Assembly: GCF_003545885.1 (NCBI RefSeq)
Contig: NZ_QHCT01000006.1
Location: forward strand, 1-64,000
Source of the DNA: Leptospira stimsonii
GTDB taxonomy: Bacteria; Spirochaetota; Leptospiria; Leptospirales; Leptospiraceae
Direction of reading: 5' to 3'
DNA: 64,000 nucleotides
In this document: piece after piece, positions 28,916 through 40,952 of the stretch
How the letters are laid out: each line of letters begins with the position of its first letter
Position numbering within the stretch: the stretch's first letter is position 1
Notes under the pieces: model-generated
Databases searched by the model: none
Seen by the model: the letters and a program-made list of their open reading frames with translations, nothing else
Told to the model about the DNA's origin: nothing
Made by a program: the position numbers and the translations under genes

Positions 28916-30082
28916 TTACTTGGCGATCATTTTAGAACGAAGTCTTTGAAACGGATACTCGATCAAAATATAGAGTGGAACCGCAAATAAGAGAATCAAA
29001 AGAAAGACAATCGCAAACTGAGAAAGGAATACCAACATTGATTCCGGCTCCGATTTAATTCCGAGAACCGAAATGGCAACGCCGATCAAAACCAAATGCC
29101 AGAGGTAGATCGTATAACTCAATCTGGATATGGGAACGAACAATCGCAAACTCAAAAAGCGATGCAAAAATCCTTCGAACCGAACGACGGAAAGCATCAA
29201 AATACCGGCAAAACCTATATTCAGAAAATTATATTTGATCGTATGATTCAGAATCGTATTCACTTCCTCGTGAATCCAATGGGCGGTTGCTAAAAGGGAA
29301 AAGAAGAAGAATAAACTAAAATAATAGACGAGATCGTTTTGTTTTAAAATTTCCACGATGGACTTATGATTCATATAAATGTCCATCGCGATTACTCCGA
29401 TCACGATCGAATCAAATCGAGTGTGAAACGGAAAGTAGATTTCCTGAAAGTATTCCGGGGAGGAAGGATAGACGGTCTTCGAATAAATCCAAAAACGAGT
29501 CAATGTCGGCACCAAAAGAAGAATCCACAAAAGGCATTGTCTTACTTTTGGATCTCTTTTAAACAGAAGCCAAGCGCAGAGAAACGGAAAAACCAGATAA
29601 AACTGCTCTTCCATCGACAAGGACCAAGTATGTATATTGAATCCTTGGAAATAGTTTCCTAGGAAAACAAAATCCCCCCAAGAATTCATCAAAGATAAGC
29701 TCAATCGATTTGATTGTTGAATCATCTCTGACTTCTGAGCAACTTTCAAAGCAATACACAAAAAAGCAAGACTGATCAAGAGAAAGATAAAATAGGCGGG
29801 AAAGATACGAAGAGTTCTTTTGAGAAAGAACGATTTAAAATTAATCTTTCCGTTTCGCGTCCAATCGTTCCATAGCCCCAGAGAAATGAGAAAACCGCTC
29901 AAAACAAAAGACAAATCCACTCCAGACCAAAAGAAAGATTCGGAATGAAACGTCCCCAATTCTTCCCAAACGAGCGCATAGTGATTTAAAATCACCAAGA
30001 TAATTGCGAAAGCCCGAAGTCCATTGAGAGATCGAATCTCCGATTCTCTATGAAACCAAATGTCTTTAATAAAAGCTTTCAT
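28916..30082 (-). CDS. Acyltransferase 3 family membrane protein (OafA-like)
   Basis: 388 residues, about ten helices. 'IRSLNGLRAFAIILVILNHYALVWEEL' (catalytic His in 'LNHY') and 'SGVDLSFVLSGFLISLGL' are the acyltransferase-3 signature; 'WSLSMEEQFYLVFPFLCAWLL' is the third conserved block. Such proteins O-acetylate or succinylate cell-surface sugars such as lipopolysaccharide. No glycosyltransferases are adjacent, so the acceptor is unknown. Confidence 0.88.
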   Translation of the reverse strand: MKAFIKDIWFHRESEIRSLNGLRAFAIILVILNHYALVWEELGTFHSESFFWSGVDLSFVLSGFLISLGLWNDWTRNGKINFKSFFLKRTLRIFPAYFIFLLISLAFLCIALKVAQKSEMIQQSNRLSLSLMNSWGDFVFLGNYFQGFNIHTWSLSMEEQFYLVFPFLCAWLLFKRDPKVRQCLLWILLLVPTLTRFWIYSKTVYPSSPEYFQEIYFPFHTRFDSIVIGVIAMDIYMNHKSIVEILKQNDLVYYFSLFFFFSLLATAHWIHEEVNTILNHTIKYNFLNIGFAGILMLSVVRFEGFLHRFLSLRLFVPISRLSYTIYLWHLVLIGVAISVLGIKSEPESMLVFLSQFAIVFLLILLFAVPLYILIEYPFQRLRSKMIAK

Positions 30083-30661
30083 GCTTTCTCCAATTTCATT
30101 ATCAGAACTTTTATCAATTCTTCTCCTGTCAAATTCAAATTACAATGAACCAACTTAGTGCTTAGACACTGGTTCTTCTTCGTTCTTTCCATTATATACG
30201 GTATCTAACATTCACCGATGCCATTTTTTTTAAAAAAAGGATCTCTTTGGAAATTTATTTCCGCTTAAAAAATAAGCAATTCGAAATCATTCCGGGCATA
30301 TGGTATCCTTTACCGAAATATTTTTTTATTTTATTCGTTCTTTTATTTTGAAGAAAAAGCGAATTACATTCGAATGATAATATGAAAGTTTTTACACTTC
30401 GAAAATTGTATTCAGAAAATTGAATGCTCGAATGAATGGCAAACTTTCGAATGCCGCGCAGGCGAAAGATGTAGAAATGAAATACGTTTAAAAATCTTTT
30501 TCGCCTAATCCTTGTTAGATAAAGAGAAGAGCTCTCGATTCTTTAAAAAAAAGGAAGGAAGAAGAATGAGTAAGAGGTAAGGTAAACGTTCGGGAAAAAA
30601 AAGGAAAGGTTGGAAAAGCGGAAGGCCGCGGATCTTATTTCGATCCACGACCGTTCGGTTT
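30083..30661. other. Long intergenic region, no gene seen
   Basis: About 580 bp between the acyltransferase start and the end of typA. It is AT-rich with runs of A and T; the longest plausible start (30568, preceded by AAGGAAGAAGA) reads only four codons. A weak hairpin GGATC-n7-GATCC near 30634 lies just downstream of typA and could end its transcript. Nothing else supported. Confidence 0.45.
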
Positions 30662-33059
<2,398 letters not shown>

Positions 33060-33500
33060 TCAGGAATTCGGAAGAAAGTCCGGTTCTAAAATTCTCGGGC
33101 AAAATTGAAAGATCGCGCCGAGATAATGTCTCGCGATCGAATGAAAGATCCATTCTCCTGCATTCATGAGAGAATCCTTGAACTCCGGAACGGGATAAGC
33201 TTTTCTTCGAAAGAGGGAATCCAGATCCCAGTCTTCTTCTCCGGGAATTACTTGGATCTTGAGCATCGCATACACTTTGTGATTTTCCGGATCATAGCGA
33301 AAGACAAGAGAACGAGACGCAAAAGGATTTCGAATCGTAAACGTGGCCCAACTTCCCTTGGGACCAAATTCGCCTCCGCTCAGAGAATAGAGCTCGTAGC
33401 CGTGTTCCTTTTCTTCTCCGAAGAATTCTTTGAATTCCGAGTAGAAGGCTTCCGCAAATTCTTTTTGTAGTTTGAGAATCGGATCGAATTCCTCGGACAT
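33060..33500 (-). CDS. Hypothetical protein (146 aa)
   Basis: A soluble-looking 146-residue protein, acidic, rich in aromatic residues ('EFKEFFGEEKEHGYELYSLSGGEFGPKGSWATFTIRNPF', 'VFRYDPENHKVYAMLKIQVIPGEEDW'). I recognise no domain. Composition and an ATG-led frame free of stops in a region otherwise full of repeats support it being real. It is flanked on both sides by repeat-bearing intergenic DNA. Confidence 0.6.
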   Translation of the reverse strand: MSEEFDPILKLQKEFAEAFYSEFKEFFGEEKEHGYELYSLSGGEFGPKGSWATFTIRNPFASRSLVFRYDPENHKVYAMLKIQVIPGEEDWDLDSLFRRKAYPVPEFKDSLMNAGEWIFHSIARHYLGAIFQFCPRILEPDFLPNS

Positions 33501-33549
33501 ATTTGGAAAGAATTTCTCTCCTTCCCTCCTTGGGAAGCTTTTTGGAAAA

Positions 33550-33805
33550 GTGTGAGTTCCTACTTTTTGAGATTTTTAAAAAGGCCATCTCATTTGGAGT
33601 CCGTTAGGGAGTTCCCGCGTTTTTAAAAATCGGGAAAACAAAGAGTAACTTTAGATCTTCGTGTGAGTTCCTACTTATTCCCCTTTTAAGAACGCCTTCC
33701 ACTTGGAAACAGCTTAGGAGCCGCGTTTTTAGAATCAGGAAAAAACGGAGCTATTTTAGATTTTTGTGTGAGTTCCTACTTTTTAAGTTTTTTGAAACGC
33801 TTTCT
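33550..33805 (+). repeat. Diverged tandem repeat, 105-111 bp unit, 2.4 copies
   Basis: Unit starts at 33550, 33661 and 33766 with GTGTGAGTTCCTAC followed by a T-rich run. Later parts align loosely: 'CCGCGTTTTT', 'TCGGGAAAA'/'TCAGGAAAA', 'TTTAGAT'. The third copy is incomplete. Confidence 0.55.
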
Positions 33806-33907
33806 TTTTTTTCGTAGAGTTTCTTCTCCGGCTTTCTCCGTAATTCCGACTTCTTTTCCGAATCAGCGAAATGTTTTCCTTTTACGATCCGCAAGGGACA
33901 GGGAGGC

Positions 33908-33967
33908 CTTGGTCTGGTAAAAAAACGGGCGCCCCATTTTTTTAGAGCGCTCTCCTACCAGACCGAG
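33908..33967. terminator. Long-stem hairpin CTTGGTCTGGTA / TACCAGACCGAG
   Basis: A 12-bp stem (one G-U pair) closes a 36-base loop that includes GGGCGCCCC and a T run. It precedes the molybdopterin oxidoreductase gene by about 180 bp. It could be a terminator, a leader structure or a repeat remnant; the role is inferred. Confidence 0.35.
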
Positions 33968-34150
33968 CGGGAATCCGCGAGGCCGGACTCGGCCCGGTCC
34001 GCCCTCTTTCCAACGCCCTTTCGTTTTCTCCGTGTTTGGCGGATGCGGCCAGATTTTATTTCTTTCTCTCCTCGAAGAATTCGGATAAAATCCTTGCTGA
34101 TTTTCAAATCTCGGATTCCATCGACCGGTCTTTTGAGAGGAAATTCATCC

Positions 34151-36301
34151 ATGAGCCAACAAACCCACTTTCGTTCTTGCACTCTCTGTGAAGCCATGTG
34201 CGGCCTTCGTATCGAAGTCGAAGACGGTAAAATTTCCGCCATCCGCGGCGATAAGGACGATCCTTTCAGTCGAGGTCATCTCTGCGCAAAAGGCCCCGAA
34301 CTCAAAAATCTCTACGAAGATCCGGATCGCCTTAAATTTCCTGTTAAACGAACTCCCGAAGGTTGGGTGCAAGTTTCTTGGGTGGAAGCTTTGTCCGAAA
34401 CGGCCAAGGCCCTTTTTGAAATTCAAAACAAATACGGGAACGATTCCGTCGCAGTTTACAACGGAAATCCGAACGTCCACAACTATGGCTCGATGCTCTT
34501 CGGTCAGAGATTCTCCAATCGCCTCAAAACGAAGAATCATTATTCCGCGACTTCTGTGGATCAACTTCCTCATCAGCTTCTTTCTTATCTCATGTTCGGT
34601 CATCAACTCCTCATCCCGATTCCGGACATCGATCATACGAAATACTTTCTCATCTTAGGAGGAAATCCTTTCGCTTCCAACGGAAGTCTTATGACGGTCC
34701 CCGACGTAAAGAAGAGATTGAAGGAACTCCAAGAAAGAGGAGGTAAGTTTATCGTCGTCGATCCGAGAAAAACGGAAACGGCGACCCACGCGGACGAACA
34801 CGTCTTTATTCGGCCCGGCGCGGACGCGTTCTTTCTATTAGCAATTTTGCATGTTTTCTTTGAGAAGAATCTGGTGAAACCCTCTTCCCTCTTTGATTCC
34901 AAGGATCTTTCCTTCATTCAAAATCTTGCATCCGAATATTCTCCCTCCAAAGTGGAAAAGGTAACAGGCGTCCCCGCTTCTACGATCGAAAGAATCGCTC
35001 TGGAATTTTCTTCTTCCGAGAACGCGGTCTGTTACGGGAGAATCGGAGTTTCCACGCAAGCCTTCGGCGCCCTCTCTCAGTGGCTTATCAATCTTGTAAA
35101 CATTCTCACCGGAAATTTGGATAAGAAGGGAGGAGCTATGTTCACCCTTCCTGCGGTGGATCCGATCGATCCCAAAGGCGCTCTCAAGAGTTCTCCCGGA
35201 ACCTTCAATACGTTTCAGACCCGTGTGAGAAAACTTCCCGAGTTCAGCGATGAACTTCCGGTCGCGGCTCTCTCCGAGGAAATTCTCACTCCGGGCGAAG
35301 GACAGATCAAAGCCTTTGTAACCTCTGCGGGGAATCCGGTTCTTTCTACTCCGAACGGTTCCAAACTCGAAAAAGGTTTAGAGAATTTAGAATTTATGGT
35401 CTCCGTCGATTTTTATATCAACGAAACCACACAACACGCGAACTACATTCTCCCTCCGACTTCGACCTTGGAACACGATCACTACGATATGATCTTCAAC
35501 GTCTTTGCGGTTCGGAATACGACGAAGTATGCACAACCGATCTTTGATCCGGAACCGGGGATGCTCCACGACTGGGAAATCTTTACCGATCTCACCAAAA
35601 GACTCGAATTGTTAAGAGCCGGAAAACCCGTTCCGGATCAGATCATCACAACCAAACTCGGACCTTCTTCGATCATTGATTTCGCACTTCGAACCGGACC
35701 TTACGGAGAAAAGGGAAAACACAATCGAATGCTCAACATTCAATTGTTAAAGGACAATCCTCATGGAATCGATCTCGGTCCTCTGATGAGTTGTTTTCCC
35801 GAAAGACTTCTCACGGAAGATAAAAAGATTCATCTTCTCCCCAAACCTGTGTTAGACGATCTTCCGAGACTGAAGAAAAAATTCGAAGAGTGGTCCGAAC
35901 CGAAAAAGGATTCGAACTTTCTCCTCATAGGAAGAAGACATCTTCGGAACAACAATTCCTGGATGCACAATATGCCCAAACTCATGACGGGTAAGAATCG
36001 TTGTACTCTTCTGATTCATCCGAATGACGCAAAAACCTTAGGAATCTCCGAAGAGGAAGAAGTCCAGGTGGAATCCAGGGTGGGAAAAATTCTCATCCCG
36101 ACCGAGATCACGGAGGAAATCATGCCTGGAGTGGTCAGTATTCCGCACGGTTTCGGTCACTCGAAGAACGGTGTCCGTCTGAGTGTCGCGAAACAATTCG
36201 CGGGAGTGAGCATCAACGACCTTACGGACGAAGAATCTCTGGACGAACTTTCGGGAAACGCGGCTTTTACCGGGATTCCGATAAGCATTCGAAAAATATA
36301 A
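34151..36301 (+). CDS. Molybdopterin oxidoreductase (formate dehydrogenase/BisC-like)
   Basis: 716 residues from the ATG at 34151 (GAGAGGA upstream); the open frame extends upstream but without family likeness. The [4Fe-4S] ligands are Cys10, Cys13, Cys17 ('CTLCEAMCG') and Cys45 ('HLCAKGPE'). Further Mo-bis-MGD motifs are 'YNGNPNVHNYGSMLFG', 'LGGNPFASNGSLM', 'FIVVDPRKTETATHADEHVFIRPGADAFFLLA' and the C-terminal molydopterin-binding domain ('IHPNDAKTLGISEEEEVQVES', 'VSIPHGFGHSKNG'). No partner subunit is adjacent, so it probably works as a single-subunit cytoplasmic oxidoreductase; the substrate is unknown. Confidence 0.87.
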   Translation: MSQQTHFRSCTLCEAMCGLRIEVEDGKISAIRGDKDDPFSRGHLCAKGPELKNLYEDPDRLKFPVKRTPEGWVQVSWVEALSETAKALFEIQNKYGNDSVAVYNGNPNVHNYGSMLFGQRFSNRLKTKNHYSATSVDQLPHQLLSYLMFGHQLLIPIPDIDHTKYFLILGGNPFASNGSLMTVPDVKKRLKELQERGGKFIVVDPRKTETATHADEHVFIRPGADAFFLLAILHVFFEKNLVKPSSLFDSKDLSFIQNLASEYSPSKVEKVTGVPASTIERIALEFSSSENAVCYGRIGVSTQAFGALSQWLINLVNILTGNLDKKGGAMFTLPAVDPIDPKGALKSSPGTFNTFQTRVRKLPEFSDELPVAALSEEILTPGEGQIKAFVTSAGNPVLSTPNGSKLEKGLENLEFMVSVDFYINETTQHANYILPPTSTLEHDHYDMIFNVFAVRNTTKYAQPIFDPEPGMLHDWEIFTDLTKRLELLRAGKPVPDQIITTKLGPSSIIDFALRTGPYGEKGKHNRMLNIQLLKDNPHGIDLGPLMSCFPERLLTEDKKIHLLPKPVLDDLPRLKKKFEEWSEPKKDSNFLLIGRRHLRNNNSWMHNMPKLMTGKNRCTLLIHPNDAKTLGISEEEEVQVESRVGKILIPTEITEEIMPGVVSIPHGFGHSKNGVRLSVAKQFAGVSINDLTDEESLDELSGNAAFTGIPISIRKI

Positions 36302-36734
36302 TATTCTTATTTATTGATTTTTCTCTTTGTTTCGATTTGAGTTCGTTTGGATTCGATGAAACGGATTTTTTTTGATCCCGTCGGGTTTTGTTTCATTCCC
36401 ATTCGAGTCAGAATGAATTCAATCGAAACACGATGTCCTCTGGAAGAATGGAGTTCTCACCATCTTTCCATTTTTTTTGGGAACCGAAAAAATCTTTCTG
36501 GTGAGTGGCATTTTTTTGTGTGAGAAGTGTGAGTTCCTACTTTAGGACGATTCTTTTCCGTCCACGTGAGAGTTCCCACACTCTTTGGTGTTACAAATCA
36601 AGACCGATTCTTGAAATTCATAAAATAGTGTGAGTTCCTACATTTGGACGATCTTTTTCTTTCCTTGTGAGAGTTCCCACACTCATTGATTGAGCAAAAC
36701 AAATCACCGATAACGGCGCCGTGGGAACTCACAC
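36302..36734. other. Repeat-bearing intergenic region
   Basis: About 430 bp between convergent genes. It contains two ~100-bp units, 36529-36628 and 36629-36728, each with GTGTGAGTTCCTAC near its start and GTGAGAGTTCCCACAC about 37 bases later. No gene seen. Confidence 0.55.
36529..36728 (+). repeat. Direct duplication of a 100-bp unit with two GAGTTCC motifs
   Basis: Motif starts at 36529 and 36629 are exactly 100 bp apart; the second motifs lie at 36566 and 36667. Between them are related words TTTAGGACGATTCTTTTCC and TTTGGACGATCTTTTTCT. A reverse-oriented GTGGGAACTCACAC follows at 36721. Confidence 0.6.
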
Positions 36735-37592
36735 TCAACCAGGAGGAAGAGGAATTCGTTCTACTTCACCGGGAACAACGGGAAAACGTTCTTCCTTCCA
36801 ATCGAGTTTGGCCTTTTCGATTCTTTCTTGAGAAGTGGAAACAAAGTTCCACCAAAGATGGCGCCTTTCCGGAAGAGGAACTCCTCCCAGGAGAATCGCG
36901 CGAACCCCCTCTTTAGAAGAAAAAGAAATCGTTTCTCCAAGATCAAAGACCGCCATCTGACCTACCTCGACCCGATTCCCTTGAACGTCCAAACTTCCTC
37001 TCGCAACGTAGAGGGCCGATTCTTGATCGGGAGGAACCTTCCATTCCACTTTGGCTCCGGACTTTGCTTCCAAGTCTCCATAGAAAAGAGGAGAATAAAC
37101 TTTCACCGGAGAACGTTCTCCCAAAAATTCTCCCGCGGCAAGACGGAACTCCCAGAGATCCCCGGAAAGAACAGGAATTTGTCCACGGTCGAGATGAAAG
37201 AATTCCGGATCGACTTCTTCGGATTCTTTCGGAAGTGCAACCCAAGTTTGAATTCCTTCCAAAAAGGAAAAGTTCGGATCTAACTGAGAACGTTCGCTGT
37301 GAACGATTCCGGAACCGGCCGTCATCCAATTGATTTCGAAAGGACGAATCGGCATTTCGGTTCCGATGCTGTCCCGATGCAAAATAACCCCATCATAGAG
37401 ATACGTGATCGTCGCAAGACCGATATGAGGATGAGCGCGAACCACAAGTTCCTTCCCGGAAAGAATTGGAACAGGACCCATATGATCCACAAAAACAAAA
37501 GGACCGACATGACGTGCCTCAAAGGAAGGAAGAATTCTTCGAACCCGGAAATTGTCGCCGAGATCTTTGAGAATGGAAGAGATGATTTTCAT
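36735..37592 (-). CDS. Pirin family protein
   Basis: 285 residues. '[85 protein letters not shown]' holds the conserved metal-binding His/Glu pattern of pirin's N-terminal cupin ('HPHIGLAT', 'GIVHSE'). The second cupin is degenerate, as usual. Pirins bind iron and some act as quercetinases or redox sensors. The gene's end runs into a GTGGGAACTC-type motif. Confidence 0.9.
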   Translation of the reverse strand: MKIISSILKDLGDNFRVRRILPSFEARHVGPFVFVDHMGPVPILSGKELVVRAHPHIGLATITYLYDGVILHRDSIGTEMPIRPFEINWMTAGSGIVHSERSQLDPNFSFLEGIQTWVALPKESEEVDPEFFHLDRGQIPVLSGDLWEFRLAAGEFLGERSPVKVYSPLFYGDLEAKSGAKVEWKVPPDQESALYVARGSLDVQGNRVEVGQMAVFDLGETISFSSKEGVRAILLGGVPLPERRHLWWNFVSTSQERIEKAKLDWKEERFPVVPGEVERIPLPPG

Positions 37593-37994
37593 AGAGTTAG
37601 GGTTTAGACTCTTCTCCGAAAGAAATTTGGTAAAGACGAATTAAGAGAAAAGTGGTCGGAATTTCGAACTCGAAATACGAAGCAACAAAACGAAGGATCC
37701 TCAAAATTCGGAATTCCGGGCGGCTTCCTTCCGGAAATAAAAAACGAAAAAAGAAATGGAACCGAAAAGCGGAAGGAACCGGGCTCTACGCTTCAATCAG
37801 CGAAGCGCCATCGAAAAAAAACAGCCAAGGAAAAAGAAACCGAGGAAACGACGGCGCATCGCCGGATTTCCGCTCCGATCCCTTCCGCGGGCCTTCTAAA
37901 AAAAGGAAAACTTGGGGAGTTCCCACAATCTTTCGAAACTAAAACGAACTGGCAAAAAGAGGGAGTTCCTACTTTTTCCCTTCTAAAAGAAAAA
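37593..37994. other. Intergenic region with two GAGTTCC motifs
   Basis: About 400 bp. Motifs lie near 37917 (GGAGTTCCCACAATC) and 37962 (GGGAGTTCCTACTTTTT). A Lys/Arg-rich plus-strand frame (37652-37942) reads as chance. No gene supported. Confidence 0.45.
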
Positions 37995-38762
37995 CTATCT
38001 CTTTCCTTCCGCTTTTGCGAAATTGATTTCTTGAGAACAATAAAGATTCGCGTGTGCCAATTCCGTTTCTGCCTGGGACTTCAACCAATCCGCGTCTTTC
38101 TGAAACTTCTCGTTTACGAGATCATAGATTCTAATATCCTTCGAATCGGAATGACTCACGACATGATTTTCTTCTTTTCTAAATTCTTTTCTCCAGTTAT
38201 TCACGAAATCCAAGAGTTTATTTTTACGAAACGAGGATAGGTTCTCTTTCGCGGTTTCGCAGTTTTGAATCAGTTCTTCCACGGCCGCCTTCGCGATCTT
38301 GTCTTCCTCCTTCTCTCGAATCTTCCGATACGCGATCGTAATCAAACCCACTGTCAAAACCGTCTCCACGGCTCCCGGAATCGGAACGATAAGAGCGATC
38401 AAAACCGCGGCGACCAATTGCCTTTTGATCGAGGCGCTGTTTTTTTCCAGCTCCAATCCGTGTTTTTTGATCTCTTCGATCCGCTTATCGAAACGTTCCA
38501 GAAGAGGTTTGTGGACCTTCTCCTCAAATTGTTTGAGTTTTTCCTCCGCTTCCTTGTATTTTGTTCTCACTCCGATCTTGGAAGAAAAGACTTGCCCGTC
38601 TTGATTGATATATCCCAAAAGAATTTTCTGATTCGGAGGAATCACCGACGGTTTTTCCCTAGGAAACGTATAACAACCGGAAAAAAGAAACAAAGTCGGC
38701 AAGAAAAAGGAACAGACAATCCATTTTACGTTTCGTATATTCCAGGTTCTTAATTTCCTCAT
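37995..38762 (-). CDS. Lipoprotein with coiled-coil and internal hydrophobic helix
   Basis: 255 residues. A long leader ('WIVCSFFLPTLFLFSGC', Cys30) precedes 'IPPNQKILLGYINQDGQVFSSKIG', then a charged helical region (about 65-110, coiled-coil-like 'AEEKLKQFEEKVHKPLLERFDKRIEEIKKHGLE') and a hydrophobic segment 'QLVAAVLIALIVPIPGAVETVLTVGLITIAY' (about 113-143). A second helical tail follows. I recognise no family. It follows the MFS transporter gene in the same direction, 40 bp downstream. Confidence 0.65.
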   Translation of the reverse strand: MRKLRTWNIRNVKWIVCSFFLPTLFLFSGCYTFPREKPSVIPPNQKILLGYINQDGQVFSSKIGVRTKYKEAEEKLKQFEEKVHKPLLERFDKRIEEIKKHGLELEKNSASIKRQLVAAVLIALIVPIPGAVETVLTVGLITIAYRKIREKEEDKIAKAAVEELIQNCETAKENLSSFRKNKLLDFVNNWRKEFRKEENHVVSHSDSKDIRIYDLVNEKFQKDADWLKSQAETELAHANLYCSQEINFAKAEGKR

Positions 38763-38802
38763 ATTCCTTCTCCGAAACGAATTTCATTCCAAACATTCAA
38801 AA

Positions 38803-40017
38803 TTAAGAATGATGTTTTCTCAGGGATCCTACTGCGATCCAAAGACTCAGCAATGTTAAGACAACTCCCATCCAAAGAGGAGCCTCGGGCGAATAAAAGG
38901 GGGCATTCTTTCCCGTAAAATATGCAAACAACCCGGTCATCAAAAGTGGACCGATGATCGCGGTGACACTCGTCAAACTCGTAAGAGCTCCTTGTAATTC
39001 TCCTTGCTCGTTTTCGGGAACCTGAGAAGACATGATTCCCTGCAAAGGAGGCATCGCGATTCCTCCAAAACAATAGGGAATCAGAAAGACGAACATCATC
39101 CAACTTTGAGTGGCAAGCGCGAATAATGCGAAACCGAGAGCGCTCAAAGCCAAGCCTAAATAGATGCTTCGATTTTGACCGAGGATCGGAAGAATCAAAC
39201 GAATCAGAACTCCCAAAGTGATCGCGTAAACGAAACCGACCACACCGAGAGAATATCCGACCATCTCTTCGTCCCAATGAAACTTCTCCATCGTATAATA
39301 GTTCCAAGTTCCCTGAACCGCGTGAGCGGCTGTGTTGATTAGGAAAAACGCAACTACCAATCCTAAGATCATCGGATACCGTTTGAGGTTGATCAAAGAG
39401 CCGATCGGATTCGCTTTTTCCCATTCAAACTTTCTTCGGTTTTCCTTCGACAAGGATTCCGGTAGAATAAAAAAACCGAAAAGCCAATTGACGAGAGTCA
39501 GACCCGCCGCGGCCAAAAACGGTGCCCGAGATCCATACTGCCCCAAAAGACCTCCGAGAACGGGACCGATGATAAAACCGAGTCCAAAGGCCGCTCCTAA
39601 GATTCCAAAATTCGCCGCTCGCTTTTCCGGGGGGCTGATATCCGCAATGTATGCGTATCCGGTCGTAAAACTTGCTCCCATGATACCCGCAATGACGCGT
39701 CCGACAAACAACCAGAAGATGGAAGGAGCAAAGGCTAAAAATAAATAATCCAGAGTAAAACCGAATAAGGAGGCAAGAAGAATGGGTCTTCTCCCAAAAC
39801 GATCACTCAGGCTACCCACAAAAGGGGCGCTTACGAATTGAACGAGAGAATAGGCAAACATAAGCCCTCCACCGGTCAAAGCGGCCTCGCTCAAAGTGCC
39901 CTGGGTCAATTCTTGAATCAATTTCGGGAGGACGGGGATGATAATTCCAAATCCGATGACATCGATGAGGACGGTTACGAAGATAAAACCTAAAGCGGCG
40001 GGACGTCTAGCATTCAT
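38803..40017 (-). CDS. MFS transporter, TCR/TetA-like
   Basis: 404 residues, twelve helices. The family motif A is '[17 protein letters not shown]' (about 66-82), and '[52 protein letters not shown]' is the TetA-type 4-5 region. It is a drug/proton antiporter-like efflux protein; tetracycline resistance cannot be assumed. It may share a transcript with the lipoprotein downstream. Confidence 0.88.
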   Translation of the reverse strand: MNARRPAALGFIFVTVLIDVIGFGIIIPVLPKLIQELTQGTLSEAALTGGGLMFAYSLVQFVSAPFVGSLSDRFGRRPILLASLFGFTLDYLFLAFAPSIFWLFVGRVIAGIMGASFTTGYAYIADISPPEKRAANFGILGAAFGLGFIIGPVLGGLLGQYGSRAPFLAAAGLTLVNWLFGFFILPESLSKENRRKFEWEKANPIGSLINLKRYPMILGLVVAFFLINTAAHAVQGTWNYYTMEKFHWDEEMVGYSLGVVGFVYAITLGVLIRLILPILGQNRSIYLGLALSALGFALFALATQSWMMFVFLIPYCFGGIAMPPLQGIMSSQVPENEQGELQGALTSLTSVTAIIGPLLMTGLFAYFTGKNAPFYSPEAPLWMGVVLTLLSLWIAVGSLRKHHS

Positions 40018-40175
40018 AAAAGAACACTAAACAAATAGTAAGCACAGAGTCAACGAAAAATAAAGGATATTCTTAATTCTTAGGATCGTTTATCCGTGAA
40101 AGAGTTCCTAACGCTGGAGACTCTTTCCAAATTTTGTATTAAGAAAATCGATTTTTCATTCTACGGTTTTATTCT

Positions 40176-40805
40176 ATGATCCGCACTTTTGACGAAGAAG
40201 AATTTTATAAGATCTGCGATCGCCTCTTTGAGATCGATTCCGATCTATATTCCATTTATTTAAAATACGGATATCCTCCTTTTTGGAGCCGAAAACCGAA
40301 TTTTGAAACTTTGATTCATATCGTATTGGAACAGCAGGTTTCGCTCGCCTCCGCGAAAGCCGCTCTGGATAAGCTTAAGAAAAAAATCGGGATCGTGACC
40401 GCGAAGAAAATCGTTTTATTAAGCGACTTGGAACTTCGGGAATGTTATTTCAGCCGGCAAAAGACGGCTTATGCGAAAGAACTCGCAAAAGCGGTTCTCG
40501 AAAAACAAATCGTGATCTCTCAATTGAAGGATCTTCCCGAGGAAACGATACGGACTCGACTCACAGCGATCAAAGGAATCGGAAATTGGACCGTGGACGT
40601 ATATCTTTTGATGGCCCTCCACCGGACCGACATTTTTCCGATCGGGGACCTCGCCTTACTTCAATCTCTAAAAAAGGTAAAACGACTTCCTCCTCAAACT
40701 CCTCAGGAAAGAATCCGAAAACTCGGTGAGAAATGGAAACCATATCGTTCGATCGCGACGATGCTCTTCTGGCATTCTTATCTCGAAGAAAGAAAAAGAC
40801 GATAG
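40176..40805 (+). CDS. DNA-3-methyladenine glycosylase (AlkA-like, HhH-GPD)
   Basis: 209 residues. 'IHIVLEQQVSLASAKAALDKL' is the AlkA helix, 'LTAIKGIGNWTVDVYLLMAL' is the helix-hairpin-helix, and Asp158 in 'DIFPIGDLAL' is the catalytic aspartate. It lacks the Fe-S cysteines of endonuclease III. The N-terminal AlkA domain is missing, so it is the short, single-domain form. It removes alkylated purines. Alone between two minus-strand genes. Confidence 0.9.
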   Translation: MIRTFDEEEFYKICDRLFEIDSDLYSIYLKYGYPPFWSRKPNFETLIHIVLEQQVSLASAKAALDKLKKKIGIVTAKKIVLLSDLELRECYFSRQKTAYAKELAKAVLEKQIVISQLKDLPEETIRTRLTAIKGIGNWTVDVYLLMALHRTDIFPIGDLALLQSLKKVKRLPPQTPQERIRKLGEKWKPYRSIATMLFWHSYLEERKRR

Positions 40806-40952
40806 AAGGAGAAAACGTCTTCGTCTCGAAACGCTTATTTTATCTCAAAGTTCTTTTCCAATCGTATCTAATTTCATTCTTCGGTGATTCGGATTGAATC
40901 CTCGTTGTTCATTTTGTAAAAGAAGTAAGAACGCACCCGGTTTTTTAAAGAA

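Larger units (their letters stand above)
33501..34150. other. Repeat-rich intergenic region
   Basis: About 650 bp with no gene. It holds three diverged tandem copies of a 105-111 bp unit, each opening with GTGTGAGTTCCTAC (33550, 33661, 33766), then a 12-bp hairpin (33908-33967) and a GC-rich stretch just before the molybdopterin oxidoreductase gene. Confidence 0.55.
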
